In this document: positions 53,821 through 63,599 of the stretch, piece by piece
How positions within the stretch are numbered: the stretch's first letter is position 1
Layout of the letters: every line of letters starts with the position of its first letter
Origin: Alphaproteobacteria bacterium
GTDB lineage: Bacteria; Pseudomonadota; Alphaproteobacteria; Micropepsales; Micropepsaceae
Assembly (NCBI GenBank): GCA_028871795.1
Contig: JAGWMG010000008.1
Span: 1 to 64,000, forward strand
Direction of reading: 5' to 3'
DNA: 64,000 nt
Notes under the pieces: model-generated
Told to the model about the DNA's origin: nothing
The model's database searches: none
Seen by the model: only the letters and a program-made list of their open reading frames with translations
Program-made: the position numbers and the translations under genes

Positions 53821-55031
53821 GCCTTCAGCTTGAAGCCCGCGGCTTCCAGAGCCTTGCGGATGTCGGCGGCGTGCCCGGCGTCGCGCGCCTCGACCGTCAT
53901 GCCGAGGTCGGCGAGCTTGGCCGAGGTGTCCGTGATCATCCGGTTGTGGCTGACTTCGAGAATGTTGCCGCCCGCCTCGCCGATCAGCGTCGAGACCCGC
54001 GCCAGGATACCTGGCATGTCCACGATCTCGATCACCAGCGACATGATGCGGCCCTGGCGCGACAGTTCGCGGACGATGACGTTCGAAAGCAGCCGCATGT
54101 CGATATTGCCGCCCGAGAGGACGACGCCGATCTTGCGGCCGGCGAACAGGTCGCGGTTGGCGACGACGGCAGCGTAGGCGGCCGCGGCGGCGCCTTCCAC
54201 CAGTGTCTTCTCGATTTCCAGGAGCGCCGCGATGGCGTACTCGATGTCGCTTTCGCCGACCAGCAAGATGTCTTTCACCAGCCCGCGGATGATCGGCGTG
54301 GTGAGCGCGCCTGGCTGTTTGACCGCGATGCCTTCGGCCATGGTCTGGCCCGAACAGGGAAAATCGGCGCCCTTCACCGCGTTGTACATGGAAGGATAGA
54401 CGCGCGTCTGCACGCCGTAGATGTCGATGGTGGGCTTCAGCGCCTTCGCGGCGACGGAAATTCCGGAGATCAGTCCGCCGCCGCCGATGGGCACGACCAG
54501 CGCATCGAGACCGGGCGCGTCGGCGAGCATCTCCAGCGCCGCCGTGCCCTGACCGGCGATCACCTTGGGATCGTCATAGGGGTGCAGGAAGACGAGGTTC
54601 TCTTCCGCCGCGATCTTCTGCGCGCGCGCGAAGGAATCCGACAGCGTCGCCCCGTCGAGCACCACCCGCGCGCCGAAGCCCTTGGTGTGCTTGACCTTGC
54701 TGAACGGCGTGAACTGAGGCATCACGATGGTAGCGGGAACGCCGAGCCGGCCGGCGTGATAGGCCACACCTTGGGCGTGATTGCCGGCGGACATGGCAAT
54801 AACGCCGCGCTTGCGTTCCTCTTCCGTCAGCGACTTGAGCTTGTTCAGCGCGCCGCGGTCCTTGAACGAGGCGGTAAATTGCAGGTTCTCGAACTTGAGC
54901 CAGACCTCGCAGCCGGCGATCTCCGATAAGGTGCGTGAAAGACGTGTCGGCGTGCGCTCCACGGCGCCCTCGATGGCGCTCGCGGCGGCGCGCACGTCGT
55001 CGATGGTGATCGCAAACGCCGGGGCGGACAA
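53817..55031 (-). CDS. ilvA: threonine ammonia-lyase with ACT domain
   Basis: 404 residues from TTG 55031, chosen because AAAGGGAG stands five bases upstream. Longer frames would run back into the tRNA-Met gene and are rejected. PLP lysine in TASFKDRGALNKL, phosphate loop VPIGGGGLISGIS, MSAGNHAQGVAYHA, and VLSGGNID. The C-terminal about 80 residues are an ACT-type domain (VIEIVDMPGILARVSTLIGE). The TTG start lies only 20 bases after the tRNA 3' end, so the genes are probably one transcript. Confidence 0.93.
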   Translation of the reverse strand: MSAPAFAITIDDVRAAASAIEGAVERTPTRLSRTLSEIAGCEVWLKFENLQFTASFKDRGALNKLKSLTEEERKRGVIAMSAGNHAQGVAYHAGRLGVPATIVMPQFTPFSKVKHTKGFGARVVLDGATLSDSFARAQKIAAEENLVFLHPYDDPKVIAGQGTAALEMLADAPGLDALVVPIGGGGLISGISVAAKALKPTIDIYGVQTRVYPSMYNAVKGADFPCSGQTMAEGIAVKQPGALTTPIIRGLVKDILLVGESDIEYAIAALLEIEKTLVEGAAAAAYAAVVANRDLFAGRKIGVVLSGGNIDMRLLSNVIVRELSRQGRIMSLVIEIVDMPGILARVSTLIGEAGGNILEVSHNRMITDTSAKLADLGMTVEARDAGHAADIRKALEAAGFKLKA

Positions 55032-55051
55032 GAAAACTCCCTTTGCGGGGC

Positions 55052-55126
55052 TGGTAGCAGCGGAGGGATTTGAACCCCCGACCAAGGGATTATGATTCCC
55101 CTGCTCTACCACTGAGCTACGCTGCC
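55052..55126 (-). tRNA. tRNA-Met (CAT), elongator type
   Basis: 75 bases with encoded CCA. Acceptor GGCAGCG pairs with CGCTGCT, with a G-U first pair; D-stem GCTC/GAGC; anticodon stem GGGGA/TCCCT with loop ATCATAA (anticodon CAT); T-arm GGGGG-TTCAAAT-CCCTC. The loop GAATCATAATC is that of elongator tRNA-Met rather than initiator (no GGG/CCC anticodon stem) or the lysidine tRNA-Ile2. Lies 64 bases after mnmA and 20 before ilvA. Confidence 0.95.
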
Positions 55127-55189
55127 GAAGCGGGGGATGTAGGAGCGCCGGCCGCGCCCTGTCAAGAAGCGCGCGAAAGGACGGGCGCG

Positions 55190-56287
55190 TTACTCCGCAG
55201 CCGCCGGCGCGGGGTCAACCGGCGCGATCCAGCCGCCGCCCAAGACGCGCGAGCCCTTGTAGAAAACGCAGGCCTGACCCGGTGCGATCGCTTCCTCGGC
55301 AACGGCAAGCTCGACGCGGGCGGTGCGGTCGGGGCCGTCGATCACCTGCGCGGGCACCGGCGCGCGCATGGAACGCACCTTGACCGCGCAATCCGCCGCC
55401 TGCGCCGGAGCGGCGAGCCAGTTGACCCCGTGGACCATGATGCTCCGAGTACGGAGCGATTGGCGCGGGCCGACGATCACCCGGGCGCGTTCGGCATCGA
55501 GCGCCAGCACGAACAAAGGCTCGCCGTTGCCGGACAGCCCGAGGCGCTTTCTCTGCCCGACCGTGAAATGGATCACGCCCTCGTGGCGGCCGAGGACGGT
55601 GCCGCGCTCGTCGACGATCTCGCCCGGGCGCGCCGCCTCCGGGTTCAGCTTCGCGACCAAGGCAGCGTAGCGCCCGTCCTGCACGAAGCAGATGTCCTGG
55701 CTGTCCGGCTTCTCGGCGTTGACCAAGCCAAGCTCGGCGGCAACCGCGCGCACCGCCGGCTTTTCCATACCGCCCAGCGGGAAGCGCAGATAGGAAAGCT
55801 GATCGCGCGTGGTGGCGAACAGGAAATAGCTCTGGTCGCGGTTGGCTTCGGTGGCGCGGTGCAGTTCCGGGCCGTCCGGCCCGTCGATGCGGCGGACGTA
55901 GTGGCCGGTCGCCAGCGCCTCGGCACCGAGCGCGCGCGCACTCTCCATCAAGTCGGCGAACTTCACCCGCTCGTTGCACCGCACGCAAGGAATGGGTGTC
56001 TGCCCCTTGGCGTAGGTCTCGACAAAATCGGCGATCACGCGGTCGCGAAAGCGCTGCTCGTAATCGAGCACGTAATGCGCGATGCCGAGCTTTTCGGCGA
56101 CGCGCCTGGCGTCGTAGATGTCCTGTCCGGCGCAGCAGGCGCCCTTGCGCTTCGCCGCCCCGCTGTAAAGCTGCAGCGTCACACCGATCACTTCGCAGCC
56201 TTCGCGCTTGAGCAGCGCGGCGGTCACGGAGGAGTCGACGCCGCCGGACATGGCCACGACAACGCGCGCGGAGGGAGAAACGCTCAT
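55190..56287 (-). CDS. mnmA: tRNA-specific 2-thiouridylase MnmA
   Basis: 365 residues from ATG 56287. Thiolates U34 of tRNA for Lys, Glu and Gln. Seen: P-loop [15 protein letters not shown], the catalytic Cys in [19 protein letters not shown], and the second Cys in [10 protein letters not shown]. The C-terminal beta-barrel PUA-like region is complete. Forty bases from flgL upstream. Confidence 0.96.
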   Translation of the reverse strand: MSVSPSARVVVAMSGGVDSSVTAALLKREGCEVIGVTLQLYSGAAKRKGACCAGQDIYDARRVAEKLGIAHYVLDYEQRFRDRVIADFVETYAKGQTPIPCVRCNERVKFADLMESARALGAEALATGHYVRRIDGPDGPELHRATEANRDQSYFLFATTRDQLSYLRFPLGGMEKPAVRAVAAELGLVNAEKPDSQDICFVQDGRYAALVAKLNPEAARPGEIVDERGTVLGRHEGVIHFTVGQRKRLGLSGNGEPLFVLALDAERARVIVGPRQSLRTRSIMVHGVNWLAAPAQAADCAVKVRSMRAPVPAQVIDGPDRTARVELAVAEEAIAPGQACVFYKGSRVLGGGWIAPVDPAPAAAE

Positions 56288-56326
56288 GGCGGCGGTCTTA
56301 TCCGCTGCCCGGCAAGCCCGCAAGCC

Positions 56327-57277
56327 TCAACCCGTCATGGTGACCGAGGGCAGATAATTAAGCAAGGAAAGCTGGCCGAGCTTCGCGGTCACCTCGAGAG
56401 CGGCCTGCAGCGCAACCTGGTTCTGGTTGAGCTTGGCGACCGCCTGGGTCATATCGACATCCTCGATGTCGGAGACGAACCCCTTATAAAGCGTCGACAG
56501 CGACTGCTGGTTGGCGATGTCGTCCTTCAGACGGGAATAGGTTTGGCCGTTCACCGCCGTCGCGGCGTTGAGGCCGGTAGCGGCCGTCGCCGCCTGCGGC
56601 AGCACCGCGTCCGACAGATTCGACGACTGCGCGCCGGTCAGTTGGCCGTCGAGACTACCCGGCGGCGAGTTGGAGAGATTGAGCGTGTTCAGCGCCGTCA
56701 TCAGCTCGGTGCCGATGTCCGAGGCGAGCACGCCGATCTGCACGCTGTCGCCGTCGCCCACCAGAACCGACTTCTTCTGCGCGCCGTTCCGGAAGAAGCT
56801 TGAGATCGGACCGCTGGCAAGGTCGGATAGCGAAGTCGCCGTGAACGGCTTGGTGTCGCCCTGCCCGCCGCCATAGATGTAATTGCCGTTGGCGTCCGTC
56901 GAATTGAGGATCGCCGAAGCCTGCTGGAAGATGTCCTGCGCCGACGTCATCAGGCCGGTGCCGTCGCCGTTTCCGGCAGCGGTCGCGACCGCCTGTTTCA
57001 GCTGCGCGGCGAGGGACGATAGTTGGGTGAGCTGGGTGTTCTGCAGATCGGTCTGAGTCAGCGCGAGCTGGGTGTTGGTCGCATAGGCGTCGGCTCGTGC
57101 GGCGGCGGCGCGCGCGGCCTCCAAGGCGGCGGTCTTGTCGCCGATACCGACGTAGTTGGAAGAGACCTTGCCGCTCGCGACTTGAGCCTGGGTGGTATCG
57201 AGCGCGGAATTCGCGCTCATAATCTGCGAAAGCAGATATTGGGCCTGGGAACTGGTGGCGACGCGGTCGACGGTCAT
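56327..57277 (-). CDS. flgL: flagellar hook-associated protein 3 (FlgL)
   Basis: 316 residues from ATG 57277, with GGGAG six bases upstream. Hook-filament junction protein. The N-terminal flagellin-like coiled coil (ATSSQAQYLLSQIMSANSAL, about 7-80) and the C-terminal one (QAVAKLNQNQVALQAALEVT) frame a variable middle, the flagellin/FlgL layout. Follows flgK by 10 bases. Confidence 0.94.
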   Translation of the reverse strand: MTVDRVATSSQAQYLLSQIMSANSALDTTQAQVASGKVSSNYVGIGDKTAALEAARAAAARADAYATNTQLALTQTDLQNTQLTQLSSLAAQLKQAVATAAGNGDGTGLMTSAQDIFQQASAILNSTDANGNYIYGGGQGDTKPFTATSLSDLASGPISSFFRNGAQKKSVLVGDGDSVQIGVLASDIGTELMTALNTLNLSNSPPGSLDGQLTGAQSSNLSDAVLPQAATAATGLNAATAVNGQTYSRLKDDIANQQSLSTLYKGFVSDIEDVDMTQAVAKLNQNQVALQAALEVTAKLGQLSLLNYLPSVTMTG

Positions 57278-57287
57278 GGCGCACTCC

Positions 57288-59417
57288 CTACTGGATCTGC
57301 AGCAGCGCCTGGTAGAGTTGGTCCACGACGGTCAGCATGCGCGCGCCGGCGCTGTACGCCTGCTGGTAGATCACCATGTGGGACAATTCCTCGTCCAGGC
57401 TGACGCCAGAGGTCGAGGACTGGCGCGATTGCGCCTCGGTGAGGCGGTCGTTCTGCGCCGTCTTGCTGGATGCGACATCGGCCGCGCGCGTCGCGGCGTC
57501 TTGATACAAGCCCCCGGCGTAATTGCCGAGCGAGGTGACCTGCCGGCCCATCGCACCCGCCGCTGCAAACGTCTGCTGCGCGGTTTCGAGCTTCTGCAGC
57601 GCGAGCAATCCGCTCGAATCGTTGCTGCCGACAATGGCGCCGCTCGAGGAAAAATCCGCCCGGGCGAAAGCCAGTTTGCTCGGATCGCCGGAAATCGCCG
57701 GTGCCACCGAGAAGCCCACACCCTGCTGGGCGACCTGATTGGAGCCGATGCCGAACAATTTGGTGAAGCTTGTTCCGGTCGCCCCGCGCTGGGTGGTGTC
57801 ATCGCTCACCTGGAGCTGATAACCCGAATAGGTGGCCGACGGCGCCGTCGCGATCGAGCCGTCGGCGTTCAACGTGAAGGTCTCGGCGCCGCTCATGGCC
57901 GTGTTGAGAGCGCTCACCACGTCGCCGATGCTCATGCCTGCGGTGATCGTCAGGGTTGTCTGCTTGACGACGTCGCCGCCCGGGCCCTTCAGCGAAAGAT
58001 CGATCTCGCTGCCGGCGGCCAGCCCGCTGGCGTCGCCAGCGGAAAGTCCGGTCGACAGGATCGACGGTGTCGAGGACTGAAAGAGATCGTTCAAGCCGAA
58101 GAATTGCGAAAAGCCGTAACCGCCGCGGTTCGCCGGAGTGCCCGCGTCGTCCTGCACGACGACGCCGTTGCTTGCGGTGGCCGAGATCGCCAGCTGGCCG
58201 TTGGAAAAACTTGCGGTTCCGTTCGAGCCGAGCGCGGTATTCAGAGCACTGACGAACCCGCCGACCGTCGCCGTGAAGCTTGTCGCCGCTCCGCCGTTAA
58301 CGGACAGCGTGCCGGCCCCGAAATCGACGGCGATCTTGGAAACCAAATTGCCGCTTGAATCCGTCACCGCCACCGTCATCTTGCCGGTGAAGTTGAGCGC
58401 ATCCGCCGAAAGCAGCCCGGTGTCGCGACCGGCGAGCGTGGTCGGTGGCGGATAGGCGCTGTTGGCGTTGTGCTGGGCGTTGAACGACAACGCCACGCCC
58501 TGCGCGAACGAGCCGAGCTCGTCCTGCAGATCGGCCAGCGTGCCGTCGCGCATGGCGATGAGACCTGCGAGCTTGCCGCCCGAAAGATGCGGATCGAGAG
58601 CCTGGGCTGTGCCAAAGGCCTGGCCGCTCTCGGCATTGACGTTCTGTATCATAATGGGCTGATAGACACCGTTGGAGCCGCCTGCGGTGTAGGAGAGCTC
58701 GGCGTAGGTGCCGTTGCCGACGAGGTTGATACCGTCCTGCGTCATCACGGACGCGCTTCCGTCCGGCTGCGTTGCCGTGCGCACGCCCATCAATTGCGAA
58801 AGGCTTTGCAGCGCCGCGTCGCGCTGGTCCTGCAACGCCGAATCCGTGATGCCGCTGGCGGTCGCAGTCTTGATCTGTTGGTTGAGATCGTAGATCTGCT
58901 TGATGAGCGTGTTGGCCGACGCGGCCGACGTCGCCACTTGGCCGTCCGTCTGCTGGCGCACATTCGACAGCGAGTTCGACAGCGATGAAATCGAAGACGC
59001 GAGGCTCTGGAAGGCGTTTAGCACGCTGAGTTGGCTTGACGATGAGGCCGGCGACAGCGCGGCCTGTCCCAGCGCCGAAAACACGTTGCTCAATTTCGAG
59101 GTCAACGCCGTGCCGTCGCCGGGCGCCCCGAGCAAAGCGTTGATCTGGCCGAAGACCGTGGTCTGCGCGTCGTAGTTCGCAGAAGACGCGCCGGCCGCGA
59201 GGGATTCCTGGTTGAGATACTGGTCCACGACGCGCTGGATGTCGGAAACGTCGACGCCGGCGAGCTGGCCGCCCGCCGAGAGCGTCTTGAAATCAATGAC
59301 GCGGCGCGCATAGTCCGGCGTGTTGACGTTGGAGACGTTGTTCGAAACGACACGCAGCGCCGCTGTGTTCGTCTGCAGCGCCGACAAAGCGCTCGACATG
59401 ATTCCGTTGAGACTCAA
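57288..59417 (-). CDS. flgK: flagellar hook-associated protein 1 (FlgK)
   Basis: 709 residues from TTG 59417; the resulting MSLNGIMSSALSALQTN matches the usual alphaproteobacterial FlgK start, and ATG 59399 is an alternative. Rod/hook-type N-terminus RVVSNNVSNVNTPDYARR and C-terminal SLDEELSHMVIYQQAYSAGAR are conserved. The long middle (residues about 250-600) is Ser/Thr/Gly-rich, longer than enteric FlgK. Upstream, about 260 bases without a gene separate it from divergent fliK and should hold both promoters. Confidence 0.94.
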   Translation of the reverse strand: MSLNGIMSSALSALQTNTAALRVVSNNVSNVNTPDYARRVIDFKTLSAGGQLAGVDVSDIQRVVDQYLNQESLAAGASSANYDAQTTVFGQINALLGAPGDGTALTSKLSNVFSALGQAALSPASSSSQLSVLNAFQSLASSISSLSNSLSNVRQQTDGQVATSAASANTLIKQIYDLNQQIKTATASGITDSALQDQRDAALQSLSQLMGVRTATQPDGSASVMTQDGINLVGNGTYAELSYTAGGSNGVYQPIMIQNVNAESGQAFGTAQALDPHLSGGKLAGLIAMRDGTLADLQDELGSFAQGVALSFNAQHNANSAYPPPTTLAGRDTGLLSADALNFTGKMTVAVTDSSGNLVSKIAVDFGAGTLSVNGGAATSFTATVGGFVSALNTALGSNGTASFSNGQLAISATASNGVVVQDDAGTPANRGGYGFSQFFGLNDLFQSSTPSILSTGLSAGDASGLAAGSEIDLSLKGPGGDVVKQTTLTITAGMSIGDVVSALNTAMSGAETFTLNADGSIATAPSATYSGYQLQVSDDTTQRGATGTSFTKLFGIGSNQVAQQGVGFSVAPAISGDPSKLAFARADFSSSGAIVGSNDSSGLLALQKLETAQQTFAAAGAMGRQVTSLGNYAGGLYQDAATRAADVASSKTAQNDRLTEAQSRQSSTSGVSLDEELSHMVIYQQAYSAGARMLTVVDQLYQALLQIQ

Positions 59418-59677
59418 GGCGTGCGTCCCGAAAAACTTTGTCTCCGCCGAACGGGATCGCAAGTCCTATGCCATGAACCGACGCCTGGGCGCGCGCAGAA
59501 ATGCGGCCAAAAGCGCCACCGGACACGGCAGAGTTTGCCGCAGTCGGCAGATCGTGCCCTGCGCTTGCGCGCCCGGTTGCAGCCGACACTTCCATATACC
59601 GGAAGCGTTTTACGCGGATGACGGTCCTGGTCCGGGCCTTGCTTTGACCAACGCTGGAAGAATTGCGGATAGGCATT
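59418..59677. other. divergent flgK-fliK regulatory gap
   Basis: About 260 bases with no supported gene. A search by eye for a sigma-54 GG/GC element found only one off-spaced candidate near 59545, which I do not accept. Promoters of flgK and fliK are expected here. Confidence 0.5.
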
Positions 59678-61069
59678 GTGGCGGACATCGCGGCACTCAC
59701 TGCTATGACCAAAGCGACGGCATTGAAGGTTCCGGCAACCACGGCGGCAGATGGAAAGTCGCCTGACGGCCTCGGTGCGCCGTTCGGCGCTTTGCTTCAG
59801 CAACTGGCGCAGACACCGTCCAACGATGCCGGCCCACCGGACGCGGGCGGCGACTCCAGCGCGCCGTCGTTGGGTGCGATCGCGCCTGTTGCGTCTGCAA
59901 CGCCGCCCCAGCCGTCACCGCAGATGCCGCCAGCCGTTGCCGTGACCGGCGCAGCACCGGCCAAGCCAGCTGCAACGCAGAACGATCCTGCGGCCGAAAG
60001 CCTCGCCCTGGCGGCGCAAGCACAATCCGGCGTGGAGGCCACGAACGTCGCCGTCCCCGCCGATCCACAGACGCGGAATGCCTCCGATAAACGGCCGGCG
60101 CCCGAGGCGAAAAGCGATCAAGAGAAAGCCGCCAGCCCCGACCCCAAGACTGCTCCGGCAGACATCGGCCTTGCCGTCGTTCTAGTGCAGGTGCAAGCGG
60201 GCACGACGCCGGCGGCCGGCAATGCGGCATCGGCGATAGACATCGCAAGCGGCCGCGCCGCGACGCCGACGGCGAACGCGAAGCCGCCCGGTCAGACGCA
60301 ACCCGGCGACAAAGCCGTCGCGGATGCCGCCGGCGCGGCGGCGGGCGACGGCAATCAACCGGCCGTCAATGCGAACAATCCGGGCGGGAGCGCTCAAGAC
60401 GCCGTCTTCGGCACACCCGAGGCGGGCGTCAATAACGGGAAAGTGAACGACAAGCCGGCGCAGAGCGCCGCCGCAAGCCCGCACAACACGGCTCCATCCG
60501 CACCGCAGCCGCCGCCATCCTCCGCATCGGGACAATCTGCCGGTGTCGGACTTACGGCAGCTTCCGTGCAGCCACCCGGTGGTTCGCCGGCCAATCCTTC
60601 CGTGAACGTCAATTTCGGGGTTGCGCCGCAGTACCACGATTCCCATGCAATATCGACGCTGGATACGTTTGGCGCGACGATTGCGGCGAAGTCCATCGAC
60701 GGCATCAAGCACTTCGATATTCGCATGGATCCGCCGGAACTTGGCCGTGTCGAGGTGTATCTCTCCGTCGACGCGTCCGGCAAGGCCCAGGCGAATCTGG
60801 TGGTGGACAAACCGCAGACTCTCGCCTTGCTGCAGCACGACGCCTCCAATTTGACGCGTTCGCTGAACGATGCCGGCGTAAACCTGTCGAACAATGGCCT
60901 CAATTTCTCGCTAAGAGGCCAGGACCGGCAGAATGACGGCGGCGGCGTGGTCAAGGGGCGCAGCCGCGCTCTGTCCGTGAAGGCCCTTATGGGTATGGAC
61001 GCGATCTCGAATTTAAACTTCCTCTCCAGCCAGGCGCCCTACAGCGCGCGGCTCGACATCCGCGTGTAA
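59678..61069 (+). CDS. fliK: flagellar hook-length control protein FliK
   Basis: 463 residues from GTG 59678 (TTG 59663 is also possible). The first 300 residues are low-complexity Ala/Pro/Gly/Asn, typical of the ruler region. The C-terminal Flg_hook domain is intact: HFDIRMDPPELGRVEVYLSV, then ANLVVDKPQTLALLQHD and LTRSLNDAGVNL. Starts the fliK-flgD-flgE series, 21 bases before flgD. Confidence 0.93.
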   Translation: MADIAALTAMTKATALKVPATTAADGKSPDGLGAPFGALLQQLAQTPSNDAGPPDAGGDSSAPSLGAIAPVASATPPQPSPQMPPAVAVTGAAPAKPAATQNDPAAESLALAAQAQSGVEATNVAVPADPQTRNASDKRPAPEAKSDQEKAASPDPKTAPADIGLAVVLVQVQAGTTPAAGNAASAIDIASGRAATPTANAKPPGQTQPGDKAVADAAGAAAGDGNQPAVNANNPGGSAQDAVFGTPEAGVNNGKVNDKPAQSAAASPHNTAPSAPQPPPSSASGQSAGVGLTAASVQPPGGSPANPSVNVNFGVAPQYHDSHAISTLDTFGATIAAKSIDGIKHFDIRMDPPELGRVEVYLSVDASGKAQANLVVDKPQTLALLQHDASNLTRSLNDAGVNLSNNGLNFSLRGQDRQNDGGGVVKGRSRALSVKALMGMDAISNLNFLSSQAPYSARLDIRV

Positions 61070-61090
61070 GGCGCGAAAGGAAACGTTGCC

Positions 61091-61750
61091 ATGACCACTA
61101 TCACGCCGACCATCAGCGCAGCCGCCACGACCGGCACGCCACAAAGCGCCCAGCAGCAGCTGTCGGGCAACTTCCAGACCTTCCTGACCTTGCTGACGAC
61201 GCAGTTGCAGAACCAGGACCCGATGTCGCCGATGGACTCCAATCAGTTCACGCAGCAACTGGTCATGTACAGCCAGGTCGAACAGCAGATCGACAGCAAC
61301 GCCAAGCTCGATTCCCTGATCGCGCTCGGCAAGACCCAGAACAACGGCTATGCCATGAGCTATCTCGGCAAGAGTGTCGTGCTCACCAACGGCCAGGCGT
61401 CGCTTGCGAACGGCGCGGCGAACTGGACCTATGGTCTCAACGGCACCGCCGCCACAACCGCGCTAACGGTGAGCGACTCCACCGGCAAGGTGGTTTACAC
61501 GGCCACCGGCGAAACCGCGGCCGGCACGCACAGCTTCACCTGGGACGGCAAGGACAACAACGGCAACCAGCTTGCCGACGGTACCTACTCGCTCAACGTC
61601 GCCTCCACCGCCCAGGACGGCTCGACTGTAACAACCTCCGTGGCCAGCAAAGGCACGGTTACGGGAATCGATATGTCCGGCAGCAGCCCGCAACTCGTCA
61701 TCGGATCGACAGAGGTGCCGCTTACGAACGCAACTCTTGTCACCAACTGA
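61091..61750 (+). CDS. flgD: flagellar hook capping protein FlgD
   Basis: 219 residues, with AAAGGA ten bases upstream. N-terminal signature NFQTFLTLLTTQLQNQDPM and DSNQFTQQLVMYSQVEQQ; the later beta domain has TFTWDGKDNNGNQLADGTY-like sequence (residues about 155-175), the tudor/Fn3-type part. Forms the scaffold for hook polymerisation. Confidence 0.96.
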   Translation: MTTITPTISAAATTGTPQSAQQQLSGNFQTFLTLLTTQLQNQDPMSPMDSNQFTQQLVMYSQVEQQIDSNAKLDSLIALGKTQNNGYAMSYLGKSVVLTNGQASLANGAANWTYGLNGTAATTALTVSDSTGKVVYTATGETAAGTHSFTWDGKDNNGNQLADGTYSLNVASTAQDGSTVTTSVASKGTVTGIDMSGSSPQLVIGSTEVPLTNATLVTN

Positions 61751-61834
61751 TCGCAACCGCGGCCGAGAACCGGGCGCACTCTCTGAAGGACGGCAACCGG
61801 GCGAAGCGCGGAACGCCGAGAAGGAAAGAAACAA

Positions 61835-63157
61835 ATGAGTCTCTATGGCGCTATGATGACCGGCGTTGCAGGCCTGTCCGCCAACAGCACAGCCCTGAGC
61901 GTCGCCTCGTCGAACATCGCGAACGTCAACACGGTCGGCTACAAGACGGCCACCAGCGACTTCGCGACCCTGCTCGCGGCGGCCGCCGGCACCAGCGATC
62001 CTTCTTCGGCGGGTGTGGTGGCTACCGCCGGGCAGAACGTCACGCAGCAAGGGCTGCTGACGACGACGTCGTCGTCCACGGATATGGCCATTTCCGGCAA
62101 CGGCCTTTTCATCGTCAGCCAGACGCCGTCGACAGCGGGTATCAACGAATACACCCGCGCCGGAAGCTTCACGTCCGACGCCAGCGGCAATCTCAAGAAC
62201 TCGAGCGGGCTTTACCTGCTTGGCTGGAAGCTCGACACCAGCGGCAAGCCGCCGACCAACCCGAACGATCTGTCGCTGATCAACGTCAACAACCTGTCGG
62301 GCAAGGCGGTTGCTTCCGGCAAGATCGGCCTGCAGGCGAATCTGCAGGCGAGCGCCACCACCGTCGGCACCTACAACGTCGCCACCAACAACATGGCGTC
62401 CGGCGCGGTGACACCCGACTTCCAGCGCACGGTCAGCATCGACGACAGCCAGGGCGGCACCCAGCCCCTGGAACTCTCCTTCGTCAAGACGGCCGCCAAC
62501 ACCTGGGCGTACGAAGTTTCCTATCGGGGCGCGGCCGGCAACATCACGGGCAGCAATCCGATCGGTTCGGGCACGATGACCTTCAATTCCGACGGCTCGC
62601 TCGCCAACGTGGTGCCGACCGGCGGATCGGGAACACCCGCCACCGGAACGATCTCGCTCACCGTCCCGTGGTCGGCCGCCTCCGGTCTCAGTTCGCAAGC
62701 CTTGTCGGTGAACATGGGCACGGTGGGTGCGACCGATGGTTTCACGCAATACGACACCGCCTCCACGCTGACCAGCGCGAACGTGGACGGCGCCGTGTAC
62801 GGCAGCGTCAGCGGAATCTCGATCTCGAGCGACGGCACCGTTTCGGCGAACTTCTCGAACGGTCTGAGTCAGGCGGTGTTCAAGATTCCGCTGGCCACCT
62901 TCGCCAACCCGGATGGGCTGGCGGAAGTCTCGGGCAATGCCTACACCACGACGCCCGATTCCGGCACGCCGATCGTCAACGTGGCGAGCACCGGCGGCGC
63001 GGGCACCATCCAGTCGAAGGAACTCGAAGGTTCGACCGTCGACTTGGCCACGGAGTTCACCAATCTGATCACCACGCAGCGCGCCTATTCGGCGTGCTCG
63101 CGCATCGTCACCACCGCGTCACAAATGCTCGACGAGTTGTTGCAGATGTCCCATTAA
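61835..63157 (+). CDS. flgE: flagellar hook protein FlgE
   Basis: 440 residues, with AAGGAAAG six bases upstream. N-terminal YGAMMTGVAGLSANSTALSV and SSNIANVNTVGYK, central SGNGLFIVSQ, and C-terminal LEGSTVDLATEFTNLITTQRA are the FlgE conserved ends. The middle is Ser/Thr/Gly-rich. Follows flgD by 84 bases. Confidence 0.96.
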   Translation: MSLYGAMMTGVAGLSANSTALSVASSNIANVNTVGYKTATSDFATLLAAAAGTSDPSSAGVVATAGQNVTQQGLLTTTSSSTDMAISGNGLFIVSQTPSTAGINEYTRAGSFTSDASGNLKNSSGLYLLGWKLDTSGKPPTNPNDLSLINVNNLSGKAVASGKIGLQANLQASATTVGTYNVATNNMASGAVTPDFQRTVSIDDSQGGTQPLELSFVKTAANTWAYEVSYRGAAGNITGSNPIGSGTMTFNSDGSLANVVPTGGSGTPATGTISLTVPWSAASGLSSQALSVNMGTVGATDGFTQYDTASTLTSANVDGAVYGSVSGISISSDGTVSANFSNGLSQAVFKIPLATFANPDGLAEVSGNAYTTTPDSGTPIVNVASTGGAGTIQSKELEGSTVDLATEFTNLITTQRAYSACSRIVTTASQMLDELLQMSH

Positions 63158-63164
63158 CAGAGAT

Positions 63165-63197
63165 TTCCGGCGTCTTTATCCAGTAAAGACGCCGGAA
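63165..63197. terminator. 14-bp perfect hairpin after flgE
   Basis: TTCCGGCGTCTTTA (63165-63178), loop TCCAG, TAAAGACGCCGGAA (63184-63197), eight bases after the flgE stop. The stem is perfect and long but no U-tract follows, so it may be a 3'-end stabiliser or a Rho-assisted terminator. Confidence 0.6.
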
Positions 63198-63314
63198 GGC
63201 CAAGAATAGGTGCAAATCTACGGGTCGCTTTACGATGTCGTTTACCTTGTGCATAGAGCATTTTTTTAAGGCGTCACGGTTACTTTGCCTGCGGGTAGTG
63301 GAGTCAGGAGTACG

Positions 63315-63596
63315 ATGAACATGGGCGAAGACCGCAGAGGTCGCGTGAGCTACGTCATCGGGCCCGATGGAAGCCCGATGACGATGGCCGATCTGCCGCC
63401 TCCCAATACCAAGCGCTGGGTGATACGCCGCAAAGCGGAAGTGGTCGCCGCGGTGCGCGGCGGGCTTCTCAGCCTTGACGAAGCGTGCCGCCGCTACACG
63501 CTGACGGTCGAGGAATTCCTCGCCTGGCAGCGCGCGATCGACCGTTTCGGCCTGCCGGGCCTGCGTGCAACGCGCGTCCAGCAGTACCGCAACTGA
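63315..63596 (+). CDS. sciP: CtrA inhibitor SciP (DUF1153)
   Basis: 93 residues, exactly the family length, from ATG 63315 with AGGAG about four bases upstream. Seen: GPDGSPMTMADLPPPNTKRW, RRKAEVVAAVRGGLLSLDEA, CRRYTLTVEEFLAW. In Caulobacter SciP binds CtrA at its promoters and blocks RNA polymerase recruitment in newborn swarmer cells. Its place between flgE and fliF ties it to flagellar and cell-cycle control. Confidence 0.95.
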   Translation: MNMGEDRRGRVSYVIGPDGSPMTMADLPPPNTKRWVIRRKAEVVAAVRGGLLSLDEACRRYTLTVEEFLAWQRAIDRFGLPGLRATRVQQYRN

Positions 63597-63599
63597 AGT

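Noticed and set aside
55032-55112. Longer N-terminus of ilvA reaching 55112
   Set aside because: It would translate the tRNA-Met gene; a strong ribosome site supports TTG 55031.
55052-55126. tRNA-Ile2 (CAT with lysidine)
   Set aside because: The anticodon arm GGGGA-ATCATAA-TCCCT and T-arm match elongator tRNA-Met, not tRNA-Ile2.
59418-59677. sigma-54 promoter in the flgK-fliK gap
   Set aside because: The nearest GGCACG-like element has GC two bases too close, so the GG/GC spacing is wrong.
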